DNA of 64,000 nt from Paraburkholderia acidisoli (GTDB lineage: Bacteria > Pseudomonadota > Gammaproteobacteria > Burkholderiales > Burkholderiaceae): positions 1,240,001-1,304,000 of the forward strand of contig NZ_CP046914.1 in NCBI RefSeq assembly GCF_009789675.1, written 5' to 3'. Position 1 is the stretch's first letter, and each line of letters begins with the position of its first letter. Positions 27,280-36,700 of this stretch are shown in pieces. Position numbers and translations under genes: made by a program. The notes under the pieces are model-generated. The model was not told where the DNA came from, made no database searches, and was given only the letters and a program-made list of their open reading frames with translations.

Positions 27280-27295
27280 CTGAGCGCCCGCTCAG
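27280..27295. promoter_or_regulatory. palindrome upstream of the DoxX gene
   Basis: CTGAGCG-CC-CGCTCAG is a perfect seven-base inverted repeat with a two-base centre, 34 bp before the DoxX start. Palindromes of this size and shape are common TetR-type operators. No regulator gene lies next to it. Confidence 0.4.
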
Positions 27296-27328
27296 CGGTC
27301 ACTCCGAGATTGCATACCGGAGCCCTTC

Positions 27329-27763
27329 ATGACCCGTCCCGCCGATTCCCTCATCATCTTCATCGCCAGGCTGGCTCTCGCCATTCTGTTTTTGTGGGGC
27401 GGCGCCATGAAGCTGCTGAGCTACGCGGGGTTCGTCGGTTATCTGCACAACAAGGGCGTGCCGTATGCGGCCTATGCGGCGCCGCTGGCGGCCGCGATCG
27501 AGCTGATCGGCGGTCTCGCGCTCGTGCTGGGCGTGCGCACCCGCGCGGTGGCTTTCCTGCTGGCCGTGTACGCTGTCGTCACGGCGGTACTCGGGCACGA
27601 TTTCTGGAACATGACCCAGGCCTCGTTGCAGCAGGACGCGGTTGTCCACTTCTGGAAGAACATCGCGATCGCGGGCGGTTTCCTGCTGCTGACGGTAACG
27701 GGCGCGGGACGTGCTTCAGTGGATGCGTTGCGCGCGCCGCGTAGCAGCGGCCTGCTCGGCTGA
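27329..27763 (+). CDS. DoxX family membrane protein
   Basis: A 144-residue protein with four hydrophobic segments and the DoxX pattern: IARLALAILFLWGGAMKLLSYAGF at the start, ELIGGLALVLGVRTR in the middle, and a histidine-containing VLGHDFWN stretch, then FWKNIAIAGGFLLL. DoxX proteins are inner-membrane proteins linked to quinol or sulfur redox chemistry in some species; here the role is unknown. The start at 27329 has CGGAG upstream. A palindrome precedes it. Confidence 0.88.
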   Translation: MTRPADSLIIFIARLALAILFLWGGAMKLLSYAGFVGYLHNKGVPYAAYAAPLAAAIELIGGLALVLGVRTRAVAFLLAVYAVVTAVLGHDFWNMTQASLQQDAVVHFWKNIAIAGGFLLLTVTGAGRASVDALRAPRSSGLLG

Positions 27764-27850
27764 GCCGCGCCGGCATCGCGCAACTGCCTGAACGCAGTCA
27801 TAACCACCGTCCCGTCAGGGAAGACCCAAAGACCCACAAGGGAGCAGGCC

Positions 27851-28120
27851 TTGATTCAAAATTTCGATTTCAACGTCGCGGGGCAAACCGGCCAGTTTTG
27901 CGCGAGCCTCGCCGAGGACGGCACGCGGCGCGTGCTGATCAGTTACGCGGATACGGCCAAGACGCTCGTGATCCTCGACGCGTCGGGCTTGCTCGGCGCG
28001 CTCAAAGCCGAACTGGAAGAGCCCGACCAGCTGATCGCGCACGCGATCAAGAAGGCGCAGAACGAAGGCCTGATCGAACGCGCCATTCAGTCCGGCGAGA
28101 TTCAGGAAACGTCGCTGTAA
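27851..28120 (+). CDS. 89-residue hypothetical protein with TTG start
   Basis: A soluble acidic protein beginning IQNFDFNVAGQTGQFCASLA. No motif is recognised. A beta-rich first half with VLISYADTAKTLVIL is followed by a helical C-terminus (AELEEPDQLIAHAIKKAQNEG). No ATG fits; TTG at 27851 has AAGGGAG about seven bases upstream. It lies 87 bp after doxX on the same strand. Codon usage fits the neighbours. Confidence 0.65.
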   Translation: MIQNFDFNVAGQTGQFCASLAEDGTRRVLISYADTAKTLVILDASGLLGALKAELEEPDQLIAHAIKKAQNEGLIERAIQSGEIQETSL

Positions 28121-28299
28121 TCACCACGTGCGCGCGGGCGTTTTGCCGAGGCTCGCGCGCGTGTTGCGTGTTGTTACGTGCTGGGCTGGGTCATCGCATC
28201 GCGGCTTCGCGCGTTCCAGATGCGCCCGATTGGCCTTGATGGTCTTAAGGCAACTTTAGCCGCCCCTACTTGTGCACTGCGCGTGCAGCATTGGCTGGG

Positions 28300-28315
28300 C
28301 GGGCTGGCCAGCCCG
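28300..28315. repeat. 16-bp perfect palindrome beyond the MFS gene
   Basis: CGGGCTGGCCAGCCCG is fully self-complementary, 66 bp after the DHA2 transporter stop (minus strand). It could form a hairpin or be a restriction-like or binding site. No T-run follows, so a terminator is not assured. Confidence 0.4.
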
Positions 28316-28381
28316 GCGGCCCGCAGTGCCCCTGAAGGGATGTCAGCGCACCTCCGCGCCTCTCGCCAGCGCTTACGGCCT

Positions 28382-29872
28382 TCAGCGCGACGTCTCGACT
28401 CCACGCTGCGACGCAGCCCGTCGTTCGCCGCCCGCAGGCACGGGATCCTTCCCCGCCGGATCGTTTTTGACCAGCCCCGCGAGCAACGCAGCCGCGAGCA
28501 GGATCGCCGTGGAAATCGACGCTTCCGCGCGCAACCCGAACACCACCTGTGCCGCCTGCGCGCCGCCCGTGAGCGCGCCGAACGCCGCCACGCCCACCGC
28601 ACCGCCCGCCTGCCGCGCGGTGTTGAGCAGGGCGGAAGCCGTGCCCGCGCGCGCCGGCTCGACCGAGGAAAGCACGGCCGTCGTCATCGCGGGAACGGCG
28701 AGGCCCATGCCCGAGGGAATCAGCAGAAACGCGATCAGCACGAAGGCGAGCGGCGTCGTCGCGTCCACACCGATCAGCAGAGCGTAGCCCGCGCCCGCGA
28801 TCAACGCGCCAACGATCATCGGCCGCCGCGTGCCGTAACGCGCGACCACGTGGCCGCTCGCGAGATTCGAAAGCAGGAAGCCGCCCGTTAGCGGGACGAA
28901 GGCGAGACCGGCCTGTAGCGGCGTCTGGCCGCGCGCATGCTGGAGATAGAGCGCGAGCACGAACACCGTGCCGTAGTAGGTGAGATTCACGCAGAGGCCG
29001 AACAGCACCGCCGCGCTGAAGGTGCGGTTGCGCAGCATCGCGAGCGGCACCATCGGCTCCCGCACGCGCGCTTCCAGCGCGACGAACGCCACGCCCGCTG
29101 CGAAAGCCAGCGCGAAGCCGCCCGCCACGGCCCAATGCGCGAAGCCGAGCGGCCGCCATTCGATCACCGCGCCCGTGAACGCCGTGAGCGCGATCACCGC
29201 GAGCAGCTGGCCGGGTACGTCGAGGCTGCGCGCGGGTTTCTGCGTCGCCGGCGCTTCGCGCGGCGCCGGAATCCAGCGCAGGGTGGCCACGAGCCCCGCC
29301 GCGCACAGCGGCAGATTCACGAGGAAGATGCTGCGCCAGCCGAACGCGGCGATCAGCAGGCCGCCCGCCACCGGGCCCGCCGCAATCGAGATGGCGCCCG
29401 CGGCGGTCCAGAAGCCCACGGCACGCGCCCGCAGCGCGCGGTCGTGGCGGCACGCCGCGTTGAGCAGCGCGAGCGAGTTCGGCAGCATGGCGGCCGCGCC
29501 CGCGCCTTGCAGCGCGCGGGCGGCGATCAGGAGATTGGGGTCGGCGGCGAGACCGCACGCCAGCGAAGCCAGCGCGAACACGACCAGCCCGGCCGCGTAA
29601 AGGCGCCGCGCGCCATAGCGGTCGCCGAGCACGCCGCCCGAGAGCATGAGCACCGCGAAGGCGAGCGTATAGGCATCGACGATCCATTGCAGCCGCGCCA
29701 CGCTCGCGTGCAGGTCGGTCGCGATGCGCGCGAGTGCGATGTTGACGATGGTGACGTCGAGTTGCGTGACGACGAAGCCCACGCTCACGGTCGCGACGAC
29801 GCGCGCGAGCGCGGGCGTGAAGTGAACAGGGAGCGGGGCGGGGGAAGAGTGTGAGGAAGTCATGCGCTCCAT
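28382..29872 (-). CDS. MFS drug transporter, DHA2 (14-helix) family
   Basis: A 496-residue inner-membrane protein with about 14 hydrophobic segments. The DHA2 marks are visible: VTQLDVTIVNIALARIATDL in TM1, the motif A loop GDRYGARR, motif C-like GPVAGGLL, and PARAGTASALLNTARQAGGAVGVA near the end. It is a proton-driven exporter of toxic compounds; the substrate is unknown. Two possible ATGs (29872 and 29863). The C-terminal 30 residues are charged and cytoplasmic. Confidence 0.9.
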   Translation of the reverse strand: MERMTSSHSSPAPLPVHFTPALARVVATVSVGFVVTQLDVTIVNIALARIATDLHASVARLQWIVDAYTLAFAVLMLSGGVLGDRYGARRLYAAGLVVFALASLACGLAADPNLLIAARALQGAGAAAMLPNSLALLNAACRHDRALRARAVGFWTAAGAISIAAGPVAGGLLIAAFGWRSIFLVNLPLCAAGLVATLRWIPAPREAPATQKPARSLDVPGQLLAVIALTAFTGAVIEWRPLGFAHWAVAGGFALAFAAGVAFVALEARVREPMVPLAMLRNRTFSAAVLFGLCVNLTYYGTVFVLALYLQHARGQTPLQAGLAFVPLTGGFLLSNLASGHVVARYGTRRPMIVGALIAGAGYALLIGVDATTPLAFVLIAFLLIPSGMGLAVPAMTTAVLSSVEPARAGTASALLNTARQAGGAVGVAAFGALTGGAQAAQVVFGLRAEASISTAILLAAALLAGLVKNDPAGKDPVPAGGERRAASQRGVETSR

Positions 29873-29956
29873 GGTAGGACCGTTGCCGCCTTCGACGTTT
29901 CAGCGCGAGGTGAAGTGTCGAAGGCGGCGAGCGCATGCGCCGGGCTCAGGCCGGCA

Positions 29957-31258
29957 TCAGCTTTCGCGCGGCGGGTCCTTGAAGAACAGCGTCGTGAGCG
30001 CACCCAGCACGCAGATCGCGGCCACGTAATAGGTGGGCGCGAGCGGCGCCGACTTCATCATCAGCGCGACGACGATCGGCGTGAGACCGCCGAACACCGC
30101 ATAGGCGACGTTGTACGAGAACGAGATGCCCGAGAAGCGTACGACGGCCGGGAACGCGTTGACAAGCACGAACGGCACCGCGCCGATCGTGCCGACCAGC
30201 AAACCGGCCACCGCGTAGAGCGGCACGAGCAGCGAGGGGTCGACGGCCATCTGGCGGAACAGCGCGTAATAGGCCACGGCGAGCGCGATGCCGCCGATCG
30301 ACAGCACGCGGCGCGCGCCGAAGCGGTCCGCGAGCGCGCCCGCGCTCACGCAGCCCACCGTGAGGAACAGCGTCGCCACGCAGTTCGCCAGCAGCGAGGT
30401 GGTGGCGTCGAGATGGAACTGCTTCTGCATGAGCGGCGGCGTCATCAGGATCACGACGACGATCGCCGCCGAAAGCATCCACGTGAGCAGCATCGACACG
30501 ATCACGGCGCCGCCGTGGTCGCGCAGCACGGCCTTGAGCGGGATTTCGTCGGCGAGCGACTTGCGCGCCTGCATCTCCGCGAACACGGGCGTTTCGTGCA
30601 GCCATTGACGCAGATACACCGAGAACAGGCCGAACACGCCGCCGATCAGGAACGGCACGCGCCACGCCCAGGCGGAAATCTCCGCAGGCGCGAAATGGTG
30701 GTTCACGGCCGCGGCGATCAGCGAGCCGAGCAGGATGCCGAACGTGAGGCCCGCCGTGAGCGTGCCGCACGCGTAGCCGATATGGCGGCGCGGCACGTGC
30801 TCGGAGACGAACACCCACGCGCCCGGCACCTCGCCGCCCACGGCCGCGCCTTGCAGCACGCGCAGCGTAAGCAGCAGCACGGGCGCGAAGACGCCGATGG
30901 ACGCGTAGGTGGGCAGGCAGCCCATCGCGAGCGTGGGCAGCGCCATCATGAGCACGGACAGCGTGAACATGCGCTTGCGGCCCAGCAGGTCGCCGAAGTG
31001 CGCCATGACGATGCCGCCGAGCGGCCGCGCGAGATAGCCCGCCGCGAAGATGCCGAAGGTCTGCAGCTGACGCAGCCAGTCGGGAATCGCGGCCGGGAAG
31101 AACAGTTGTCCGATCGCCGGGGCGAAGAACACGAAGATGATGAAGTCGTAGAACTCGAGGGCGCCGCCGAGTGCGGCGAGCGCGAGCGTCTTGTAGTCGC
31201 TGCGGTTGAGCGCGCGCGCGGCGGCGGGCGCGCGAACGCCGATGTCTGTTGCTTGCAT
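29957..31258 (-). CDS. MFS transporter of the metabolite:H+ symporter (MHS) family
   Basis: A 433-residue, 12-helix transporter with MHS features: ALGGALEFYDFIIFVFFAP in TM1, the loop GDLLGRKRMF (motif A), LRVLQGAAVGGEVPGAWVFVSEH and the duplicated loop ADRFGARRVLS. Relatives import organic acids and osmolytes such as alpha-ketoglutarate, citrate and proline. The frame stays open far upstream, but homology to the MHS N-terminus supports ATG at 31258. It is transcribed in the same direction as the DHA2 gene, 84 bp upstream of it. Confidence 0.9.
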   Translation of the reverse strand: MQATDIGVRAPAAARALNRSDYKTLALAALGGALEFYDFIIFVFFAPAIGQLFFPAAIPDWLRQLQTFGIFAAGYLARPLGGIVMAHFGDLLGRKRMFTLSVLMMALPTLAMGCLPTYASIGVFAPVLLLTLRVLQGAAVGGEVPGAWVFVSEHVPRRHIGYACGTLTAGLTFGILLGSLIAAAVNHHFAPAEISAWAWRVPFLIGGVFGLFSVYLRQWLHETPVFAEMQARKSLADEIPLKAVLRDHGGAVIVSMLLTWMLSAAIVVVILMTPPLMQKQFHLDATTSLLANCVATLFLTVGCVSAGALADRFGARRVLSIGGIALAVAYYALFRQMAVDPSLLVPLYAVAGLLVGTIGAVPFVLVNAFPAVVRFSGISFSYNVAYAVFGGLTPIVVALMMKSAPLAPTYYVAAICVLGALTTLFFKDPPRES

Positions 31259-31594
31259 TTCCGGAAAACCAGGGTGTTTGTTATGTGCGAGAAGGGCGGC
31301 GGCGCCGGCATGGGGCATCCGCCAGGGCCAGATCGCCTGGTGCGCGCGTGGCGCGGAAAGCGGCGGTCGTCGGAAAGTGGGCGCGAGGGTGGGGCACGAA
31401 ACGACGCGTCCGTGCGGATAGGCGGACGCGCCGACGACTTCAGGCCAGCCCGCGATTTTACAGGAAGCGGCCGGGCGACCTGAAGCGGCCGAAATTCTGC
31501 CGGGTTCGCCACCGATTTCGGACTCGTCCGATGGGCAGCCTTTGCAATTCTCAACAAAATTGCGCGGCTTTATAACAATCGAGGAGAGCTTCCC
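31259..31594. other. 336-bp divergent intergenic region
   Basis: No gene is supported. Near its right end lies the inverted pair GCAATT / AATTGC around 31544-31562 and a TATAAC hexamer at 31571-31576, the likely -10 of the response-regulator gene. The part nearest the MHS gene is GC-rich and featureless. Confidence 0.45.
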
Positions 31595-32362
31595 ATGCGC
31601 ATTGCGATTCTTCAGCGGGATGTCGAGTATCGGCAGCAAATCGAGCGCGTGCTGACGCAGTGCGGCCACGCCTGCCTGCCGTTCGGCGACGGCCTCGCGC
31701 TGGCCAAAGCGCTCGCGGCATCGACCGTCGACATGCTGGTGCTCGACTGGCAAGGCTCGCGGCTCTCGGGCGCGGAATTGCTGCGCACGCTGCGGGCCGT
31801 CAACGGCAGCCAGATCCCTGTGCTGTTCGCCTCGGAAGAGGCGTCGGACGACAGCGTGGTGCGCGCGTTTTCAGTGGGCGCCGACGACTACGTGAGCTTG
31901 CCCGTGTGTCCTTCGGTGCTGCGCGCGCGCGTGAATGCGCTGCTGCGCCGCGCCTATCCCGACCGCTACGAAACCATGACCATCGACGCTGCACCGTATC
32001 ACTTCGACATGCGCCGCCAATTGGCTACGGTGAACGGTCAAGCGGTGCTGCTCTCGGGCACGCAGTATCGGCTGGCCACGTTGTTCTTCTCGAACATCGG
32101 CCGTGTGTTGTCGCGCGATCATATTTACGCGATGGTCTGGGGCCGCGAACTGCATACGCTCACGCGCACCATCGACAGCCATGTTTCGCGCCTGCGCCTG
32201 TTGCTCGACATCGAGCAGCCGAACGGCTTCCGGCTGCAGCCGGTGTACAAGAGCGGCTACCGTTTGCTGCGTTTGCAGGACGATCCGCTCGCGGCGCTGG
32301 ACGCTCAGGATGAAGCGTACGGTCACGAGCACGCGGCAGGTGGCGCGCTCGCGGTGGCGTGA
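31595..32362 (+). CDS. OmpR-type orphan response regulator with an atypical receiver domain
   Basis: A 255-residue protein with a receiver domain (1-115) and a winged-helix DNA-binding domain (about 125-225, ending GFRLQPVYKSGYRLLRL). In the receiver, Asp51 (LVLDWQGS) can accept phosphate and Asp9 provides part of the acidic pocket, with Ser80 in LFASEE. The conserved Lys is missing: the GADDYVSKP pattern reads GADDYVSLP with Leu102. No histidine kinase is adjacent. It may work without phosphorylation. GAGGAG precedes the ATG. Confidence 0.9.
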   Translation: MRIAILQRDVEYRQQIERVLTQCGHACLPFGDGLALAKALAASTVDMLVLDWQGSRLSGAELLRTLRAVNGSQIPVLFASEEASDDSVVRAFSVGADDYVSLPVCPSVLRARVNALLRRAYPDRYETMTIDAAPYHFDMRRQLATVNGQAVLLSGTQYRLATLFFSNIGRVLSRDHIYAMVWGRELHTLTRTIDSHVSRLRLLLDIEQPNGFRLQPVYKSGYRLLRLQDDPLAALDAQDEAYGHEHAAGGALAVA

Positions 32363-32383
32363 GCGCGAATTCCGGGCGCATGA

Positions 32384-32417
32384 AAGGCGGCGGCACGTTC
32401 GAGCGTGCCGCCGCCTT
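32384..32417 (+). terminator. terminator after the response-regulator gene
   Basis: AAGGCGGCGGCACG (32384-32397) pairs perfectly with CGTGCCGCCGCCTT (32404-32417) around a TTCGAG loop, about 20 bp after the stop. Only a short T-rich tail (CGTTATTG) follows. Confidence 0.8.
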
Positions 32418-32508
32418 CGTTATTGCGTGTTGCGGATCGTTCTGCCGATGAGCTTGCCGATAGTTCGCCGGCGATGTTGCCGATGCCGCCGCGCTCCACC
32501 CGCCGCGC

Positions 32509-32796
32509 TCAGCGCGCGAGCCCGAGTCCCTGCAAGACGGCGTTGCCGTGCGACGTGAGCCGGATGCGCGCCGCGCCCGCGTCGTCGGAGACCTGCTCGA
32601 CGAGGCCCGCTTCCTGGAGCATGGGGATTTCGGGCTTGGCGTGCGCGTCGATGGGCGCATGCAGCAGCAGCAACAGCGTGGCAAGCTCGTGATGGCTCAA
32701 CAGACGGCGCAGGATCGTGCGGCGCGCGGGCTTCGCGGCCGGCTCTGCGGCGCCCTTGGCGCGGTTTGCCTCAATCTGCGAATGTTGCGTGTTCAC
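32509..32796 (-). CDS. 95-residue hypothetical protein, possibly a small winged-helix protein
   Basis: It begins with a basic Ala-rich stretch, then SHHELATLLLLLHAPIDAHAKPEIPMLQEAGLVEQV and ends RIRLTSHGNAVLQGLGLAR. The second half looks like a winged helix of MarR/ArsR style (a recognition helix, then beta-hairpin ending in TSHGNAVL), but without a full family match. Upstream on the minus strand is GGAGG six bases before the ATG. The function is unknown. Confidence 0.7.
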   Translation of the reverse strand: MNTQHSQIEANRAKGAAEPAAKPARRTILRRLLSHHELATLLLLLHAPIDAHAKPEIPMLQEAGLVEQVSDDAGAARIRLTSHGNAVLQGLGLAR

Positions 32797-32900
32797 GGGA
32801 CCTCCTGCTGCGTTTCTTTTTCAGTGACGCGATGATGCGGACCAACACTTAAACGATTCTTAAAACCGTTCGCGAAAATGTGTCGCCGCGCTACAGCGCG

Positions 32901-32913
32901 TTACGTGACGTAA
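32901..32913. promoter_or_regulatory. palindrome TTACGT-G-ACGTAA
   Basis: A perfect six-base inverted repeat with one central base, about 105 bp upstream of the 95-residue gene. The flanks carry another short repeat (GCGCTACAGCGC, imperfect). It could be an operator of an unknown regulator. Confidence 0.3.
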
Positions 32914-33032
32914 GTGGATGTAATTCGGGGGCGCAATCGGTGCGATCCGCGCGCGTTCGTCTGGCGAAAACGCGCCGCGGATGCGGGTTGAAGTGTGTCT
33001 TTACCGCGATCGACGCTACGGCAGCCGACTTG

Positions 33033-33056
33033 CGCCGTCACGCCGTCACGCCGTCA
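33033..33056. repeat. 8-bp tandem repeat, three copies
   Basis: CGCCGTCA is repeated three times without gaps, immediately beyond the stop of the lipoprotein gene (minus strand). It is short and probably a slippage product. Confidence 0.6.
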
Positions 33057-33059
33057 CGA

Positions 33060-33392
33060 TCAAGGCGCGCAGGTCTTGCTCGCGCCTTCGATCCACATGT
33101 TCGAGGGATGACGCTTGCCCGCGTAATAGCGGTATTCGGTCGTGCCGTTGTCGTGGCGAATCTTGATGACGTTGTCGTCGGCGAATTCGAGCATCTGGCC
33201 TTGCGGCAGCGGCGTGGTGGAGAAGCTGGCGTTGTGGCGCTGCGCCTCCACGGTCAGGCACGACACGACGTCCTGAACCGACCGGTTAGTCGTGGAATCG
33301 ATGTTGGGCTGGCCCGCATCCGGGTTGCTCTGGAACCACGCGCACGCGCCGAGCGTGAGCGAAAGGGCAAGTGGCACGGCGAGCTTCTTCAT
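33060..33392 (-). CDS. 110-residue putative lipoprotein
   Basis: The N-terminus MKKLAVPLALSLTLGACAWF is a signal peptide with lipobox LGAC, so the mature protein begins at Cys17. The rest has a Cys pair (VVSCLTVEAQ and SKTCAP), polar, with a beta-rich DNVIKIRHDNGTTEYRYYAG. It is probably anchored to the outer membrane. I recognise no catalytic motif. AGGAG lies six bases before the ATG. Confidence 0.8.
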   Translation of the reverse strand: MKKLAVPLALSLTLGACAWFQSNPDAGQPNIDSTTNRSVQDVVSCLTVEAQRHNASFSTTPLPQGQMLEFADDNVIKIRHDNGTTEYRYYAGKRHPSNMWIEGASKTCAP

Positions 33393-33722
33393 ATTTCTCC
33401 TGGTAAGCCGTAAAGCGGCGGCTTTCAATAGGTACAAACTAGGTACGTACGTGTAAGAGGACGGCGAGCACGCCAAAACCGCGGCGGCAGCCAGCCGATC
33501 ATTATATCGGCAGCATGTGCTGTGCCTCGGTGCGCCGCGCGGTGCCGGGCGAGCCGCGGACGCCACGCGGCGGCGCGCTGTGTGACGCCGTGCGCATCGC
33601 TGTTGCGGCCTTACGACGCCGCTCGAACGCCTCTCAGGCGGCCACACAATTACCTACAGAGAGAGATAGACTGTTTGACAGACGCTGTTCCGTGATCTGA
33701 CGTAGACGTCAGGAGAATGCGC
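33393..33722. other. 330-bp divergent intergenic region
   Basis: No gene is supported. It holds the start signals of the lipoprotein gene (left) and of the penicillin-binding gene (right), with TTGACA at 33675-33680 but no clear -10 downstream. A GC-rich centre has no recognisable motif. Confidence 0.4.
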
Positions 33723-36700
33723 ATGAGCCGGCCATCGGTACGCTTTCCTCCTCGCGCCACTGGCGCCGCCTCGCTTTTGCGGTGGATCAAGTGGGGACTC
33801 CTCGTCGCGGTGCTGGCCGCACTCCTCATCGCGGCGCGCATCGTCCAGATCGAAATCGACACGTCGCGTCTGCAGGCGCGCTATCTCTCCGAACTCACCC
33901 GCGACATCGGCTTCACTGTCGAAACCGGGCCGAGTCACAGCATTCGCTTTCCCACCACCAACGGCCCGTACGACGTGCGTCTCGGCTACGCGCAACTGCC
34001 CGAGTTCCAGAGCCGTCTGGCGCAGCGCGGCTTCACGGTCGCGGCGCAGGCGCGCGATTCGGACCGCATGTTGCAACTCGCCGACGAAGGCCTCTTTCTG
34101 CCTTACGAAGAGAAAGATCAGGCCGGCATCGTGCTGCGCGACGCCTCGGGCGCGACGCTCTTTCACACGCGGTATCCGCAGCGCGCCTACGAAAGCTTCG
34201 ACGCGGTGCCGCCGCTCGTGCGCAACTCGCTGCTGTTCATCGAAGATAAATATCTGCTCGCCGACGACCAACCGAACCGCAATCCCGCCATCGACTGGGG
34301 CCGCTTCAGCCGCGCGCTCGCCGACCAGGGCTTGCGCCTCGTGAACCGGCATCAGCAAACGCCCGGCGGCAGCACGCTCGCCACCCAGATCGAAAAGTTC
34401 CGCCACTCGGCGGGCGGCCGCACCTCCACGCCGCCGGAGAAGTTGCGGCAAATCGCGTCGGCATCGGTGCGTGCGTATCTCGACGGGCCGCAGACGATGC
34501 CCGCGCGTCAGCAGATTCTGGTGCACTACCTCAACTCCGTGCCGCTCGCGGCGAAGCCGGGCGTGGGCGAGGTGAACGGTCTCGGCGACGGCCTCGCGGC
34601 CTGGTACGGGCGCGACTTTCGCGACGTGAACCGTATCTTGCGCGCGCCGCTTTCGTCCGCCACGCTCGACGAACAGGCGCTCGCGTTCCGCCAGGTGCTG
34701 TCGTTGCTGATCGCGCAGCGCGCGCCGTCGTACTTCCTGCAAAAAAACAATGACGCGCTCGCGAAACTCACCGACAGCTATCTGCGCCTGCTCGGTTCCG
34801 GCGGCATGATCACGCCCGCGCTGCGCGACGCCGCGCTCGCGACGCAACTCACGCTGGACCGCTCGAAGCCCGCGCCCGCCGCGCCCGCGTCCTACGTGGA
34901 ACGCAAGGCGGTGCTGACCTTGCGCACGCAGCTGATGCAGGTGCTCGGCCTCAAGACGCTTTACGACCTCGACCGGCTCGACCTGAGCGCCACGGCAACG
35001 CTCGACGACAGCGTGCAGCAAGCCGTGGGCGATCGACTCGCCGATGCCGCGACCAAAGACGGCGCGCGCGCGGCCGGCCTCGTGGGCTTCGAAATGCTCA
35101 AGCCCGCCGACGATCCCTCGAAAATTGCCTACAGCTTCACGCTGTTCGAGCGCCGCAACGGCGAAAACCTCGTGCGCGTACAGACCGACAGCGTGAATCA
35201 GCCGTTCGACATCAACTCGGGCGCACGGCTGAACCTCGGCTCCACGGCGAAGCTGCGCACGGTGGTGACGTATCTGCAGATCATGAGCGCCTTGCACGCC
35301 AAATATGCCGGCGAAGACGCGAAGACGTTGCGCGCGACGCTCGCGCAAACCGACCCGAGCGACGCGCTCTCGCGCTGGGCGCTCGACTATCTCGCCAAGA
35401 CGCCCGACCGCTCGCTGGGCGCGATGCTCGAGGCGGCCGTGGAGCGCAAGTATTCGGCGAGCCCGGGCGAAACGTTCTACACCGGCGGCGGCGCGCAAAG
35501 CTTCAACAACTTCGAGTCGAGCGACAACGGGCAGATTCTCACCGTGCACCGCGCGTTCCAGCATTCGGTGAACCTCGTGTTCGTGCGCCTGATGCGCGAC
35601 ATCGTCCATTACGAAATGATCCAGACGTCGGGTACGCCCGATCAATGGCTCGACGACCCGGCGGTGCGCAACCGCTTCCTCACGCAGTTCGCCGATGGCG
35701 AGAGCCAGGTCTACATGAAGCGCTTTTATCAGCGCTATCAAGGCAAGAGCAACGCCGACGCGCTCGCCACGCTGCTCGCGCACACGCGGAAGGGGCCGGC
35801 GCGCATCGCGACGGTGCTGCGCAGCGTGGATCCGCACGGCGCGCGGCCGTGGTTCGATGCGCAGATGCGCGCGCAACTGAAGAACACGAAATTCGAGTGG
35901 CTCGACAGCGACGATCTCGCGAAGTACTACGACAAGTACGCCATCGACAATTTCAATCTCAACGATCGCGGCTATATCGCGGGCATTCATCCGCTCGAAC
36001 TCTGGCTGCTCAATTATCTGCGTTCGCACCCCGACGCCACGCTCGCGCAAGTCCAGCAGGCGAGCCGCGACACGCGCCTGTACACCTACCAGTGGCTGTT
36101 CAAGACGAAGTATCACGCCACGCAAGACCGCCGCATCCGCCACATGATCGAGTTGCGCGCGTACGACGCGATCGGCAAGTCGTGGCGCGCGCTGGGTTAT
36201 CCGTTCGATAGCATCACGCCGTCGTACGGCGCGGCGATCGGTGCGTCGGGCGACCGGCCGGCGGCGCTCGCGCAGCTCATCGGGCTGATTTCGAGCCATG
36301 GCGAAAAGCTGCCGACGCATAGCTTCGAATCGCTCGACTTCGCTCGTGGCACGCCCTACGAAACACGCTTCGTGCATGCGGATACGCCGCCGCAGGCGCT
36401 GATCTCGCCGGAGATTTCGCAGGTCGTGCGCGAGTTGCTGACTTCGGTGGTGGAAGGCGGCACGGCCAAGCGTCTTGCCGACGGCATGACGTTCCCCGAC
36501 GGCAAGACGCTGCCGGTGTACGGCAAGACCGGCACGGGCGACCAGCGCTTCAACGTCTATGCGCCGGGCGCGCGGCTGATCGAGTCGCGCAAGGTGAATC
36601 GCAGCGCGACCTTCGTGTTCGTGATCGGCGATCGTTTCTACGGCACGCTTACCGCATGGGTGCATGAGCCGTATGCGGCGCGTTATTCGTTCACGAGCGC

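Noticed and set aside
33053..33060. Tandem CGCCGTCA copies as a CRISPR-like or regulatory repeat
   Set aside because: Only three short contiguous units without spacers; better explained by slippage.
33654..36665. A 1003-codon minus-strand frame opposite the penicillin-binding gene
   Set aside because: It has a biased Arg/His/Ala composition and no recognisable domain; the plus-strand gene has full catalytic motifs.
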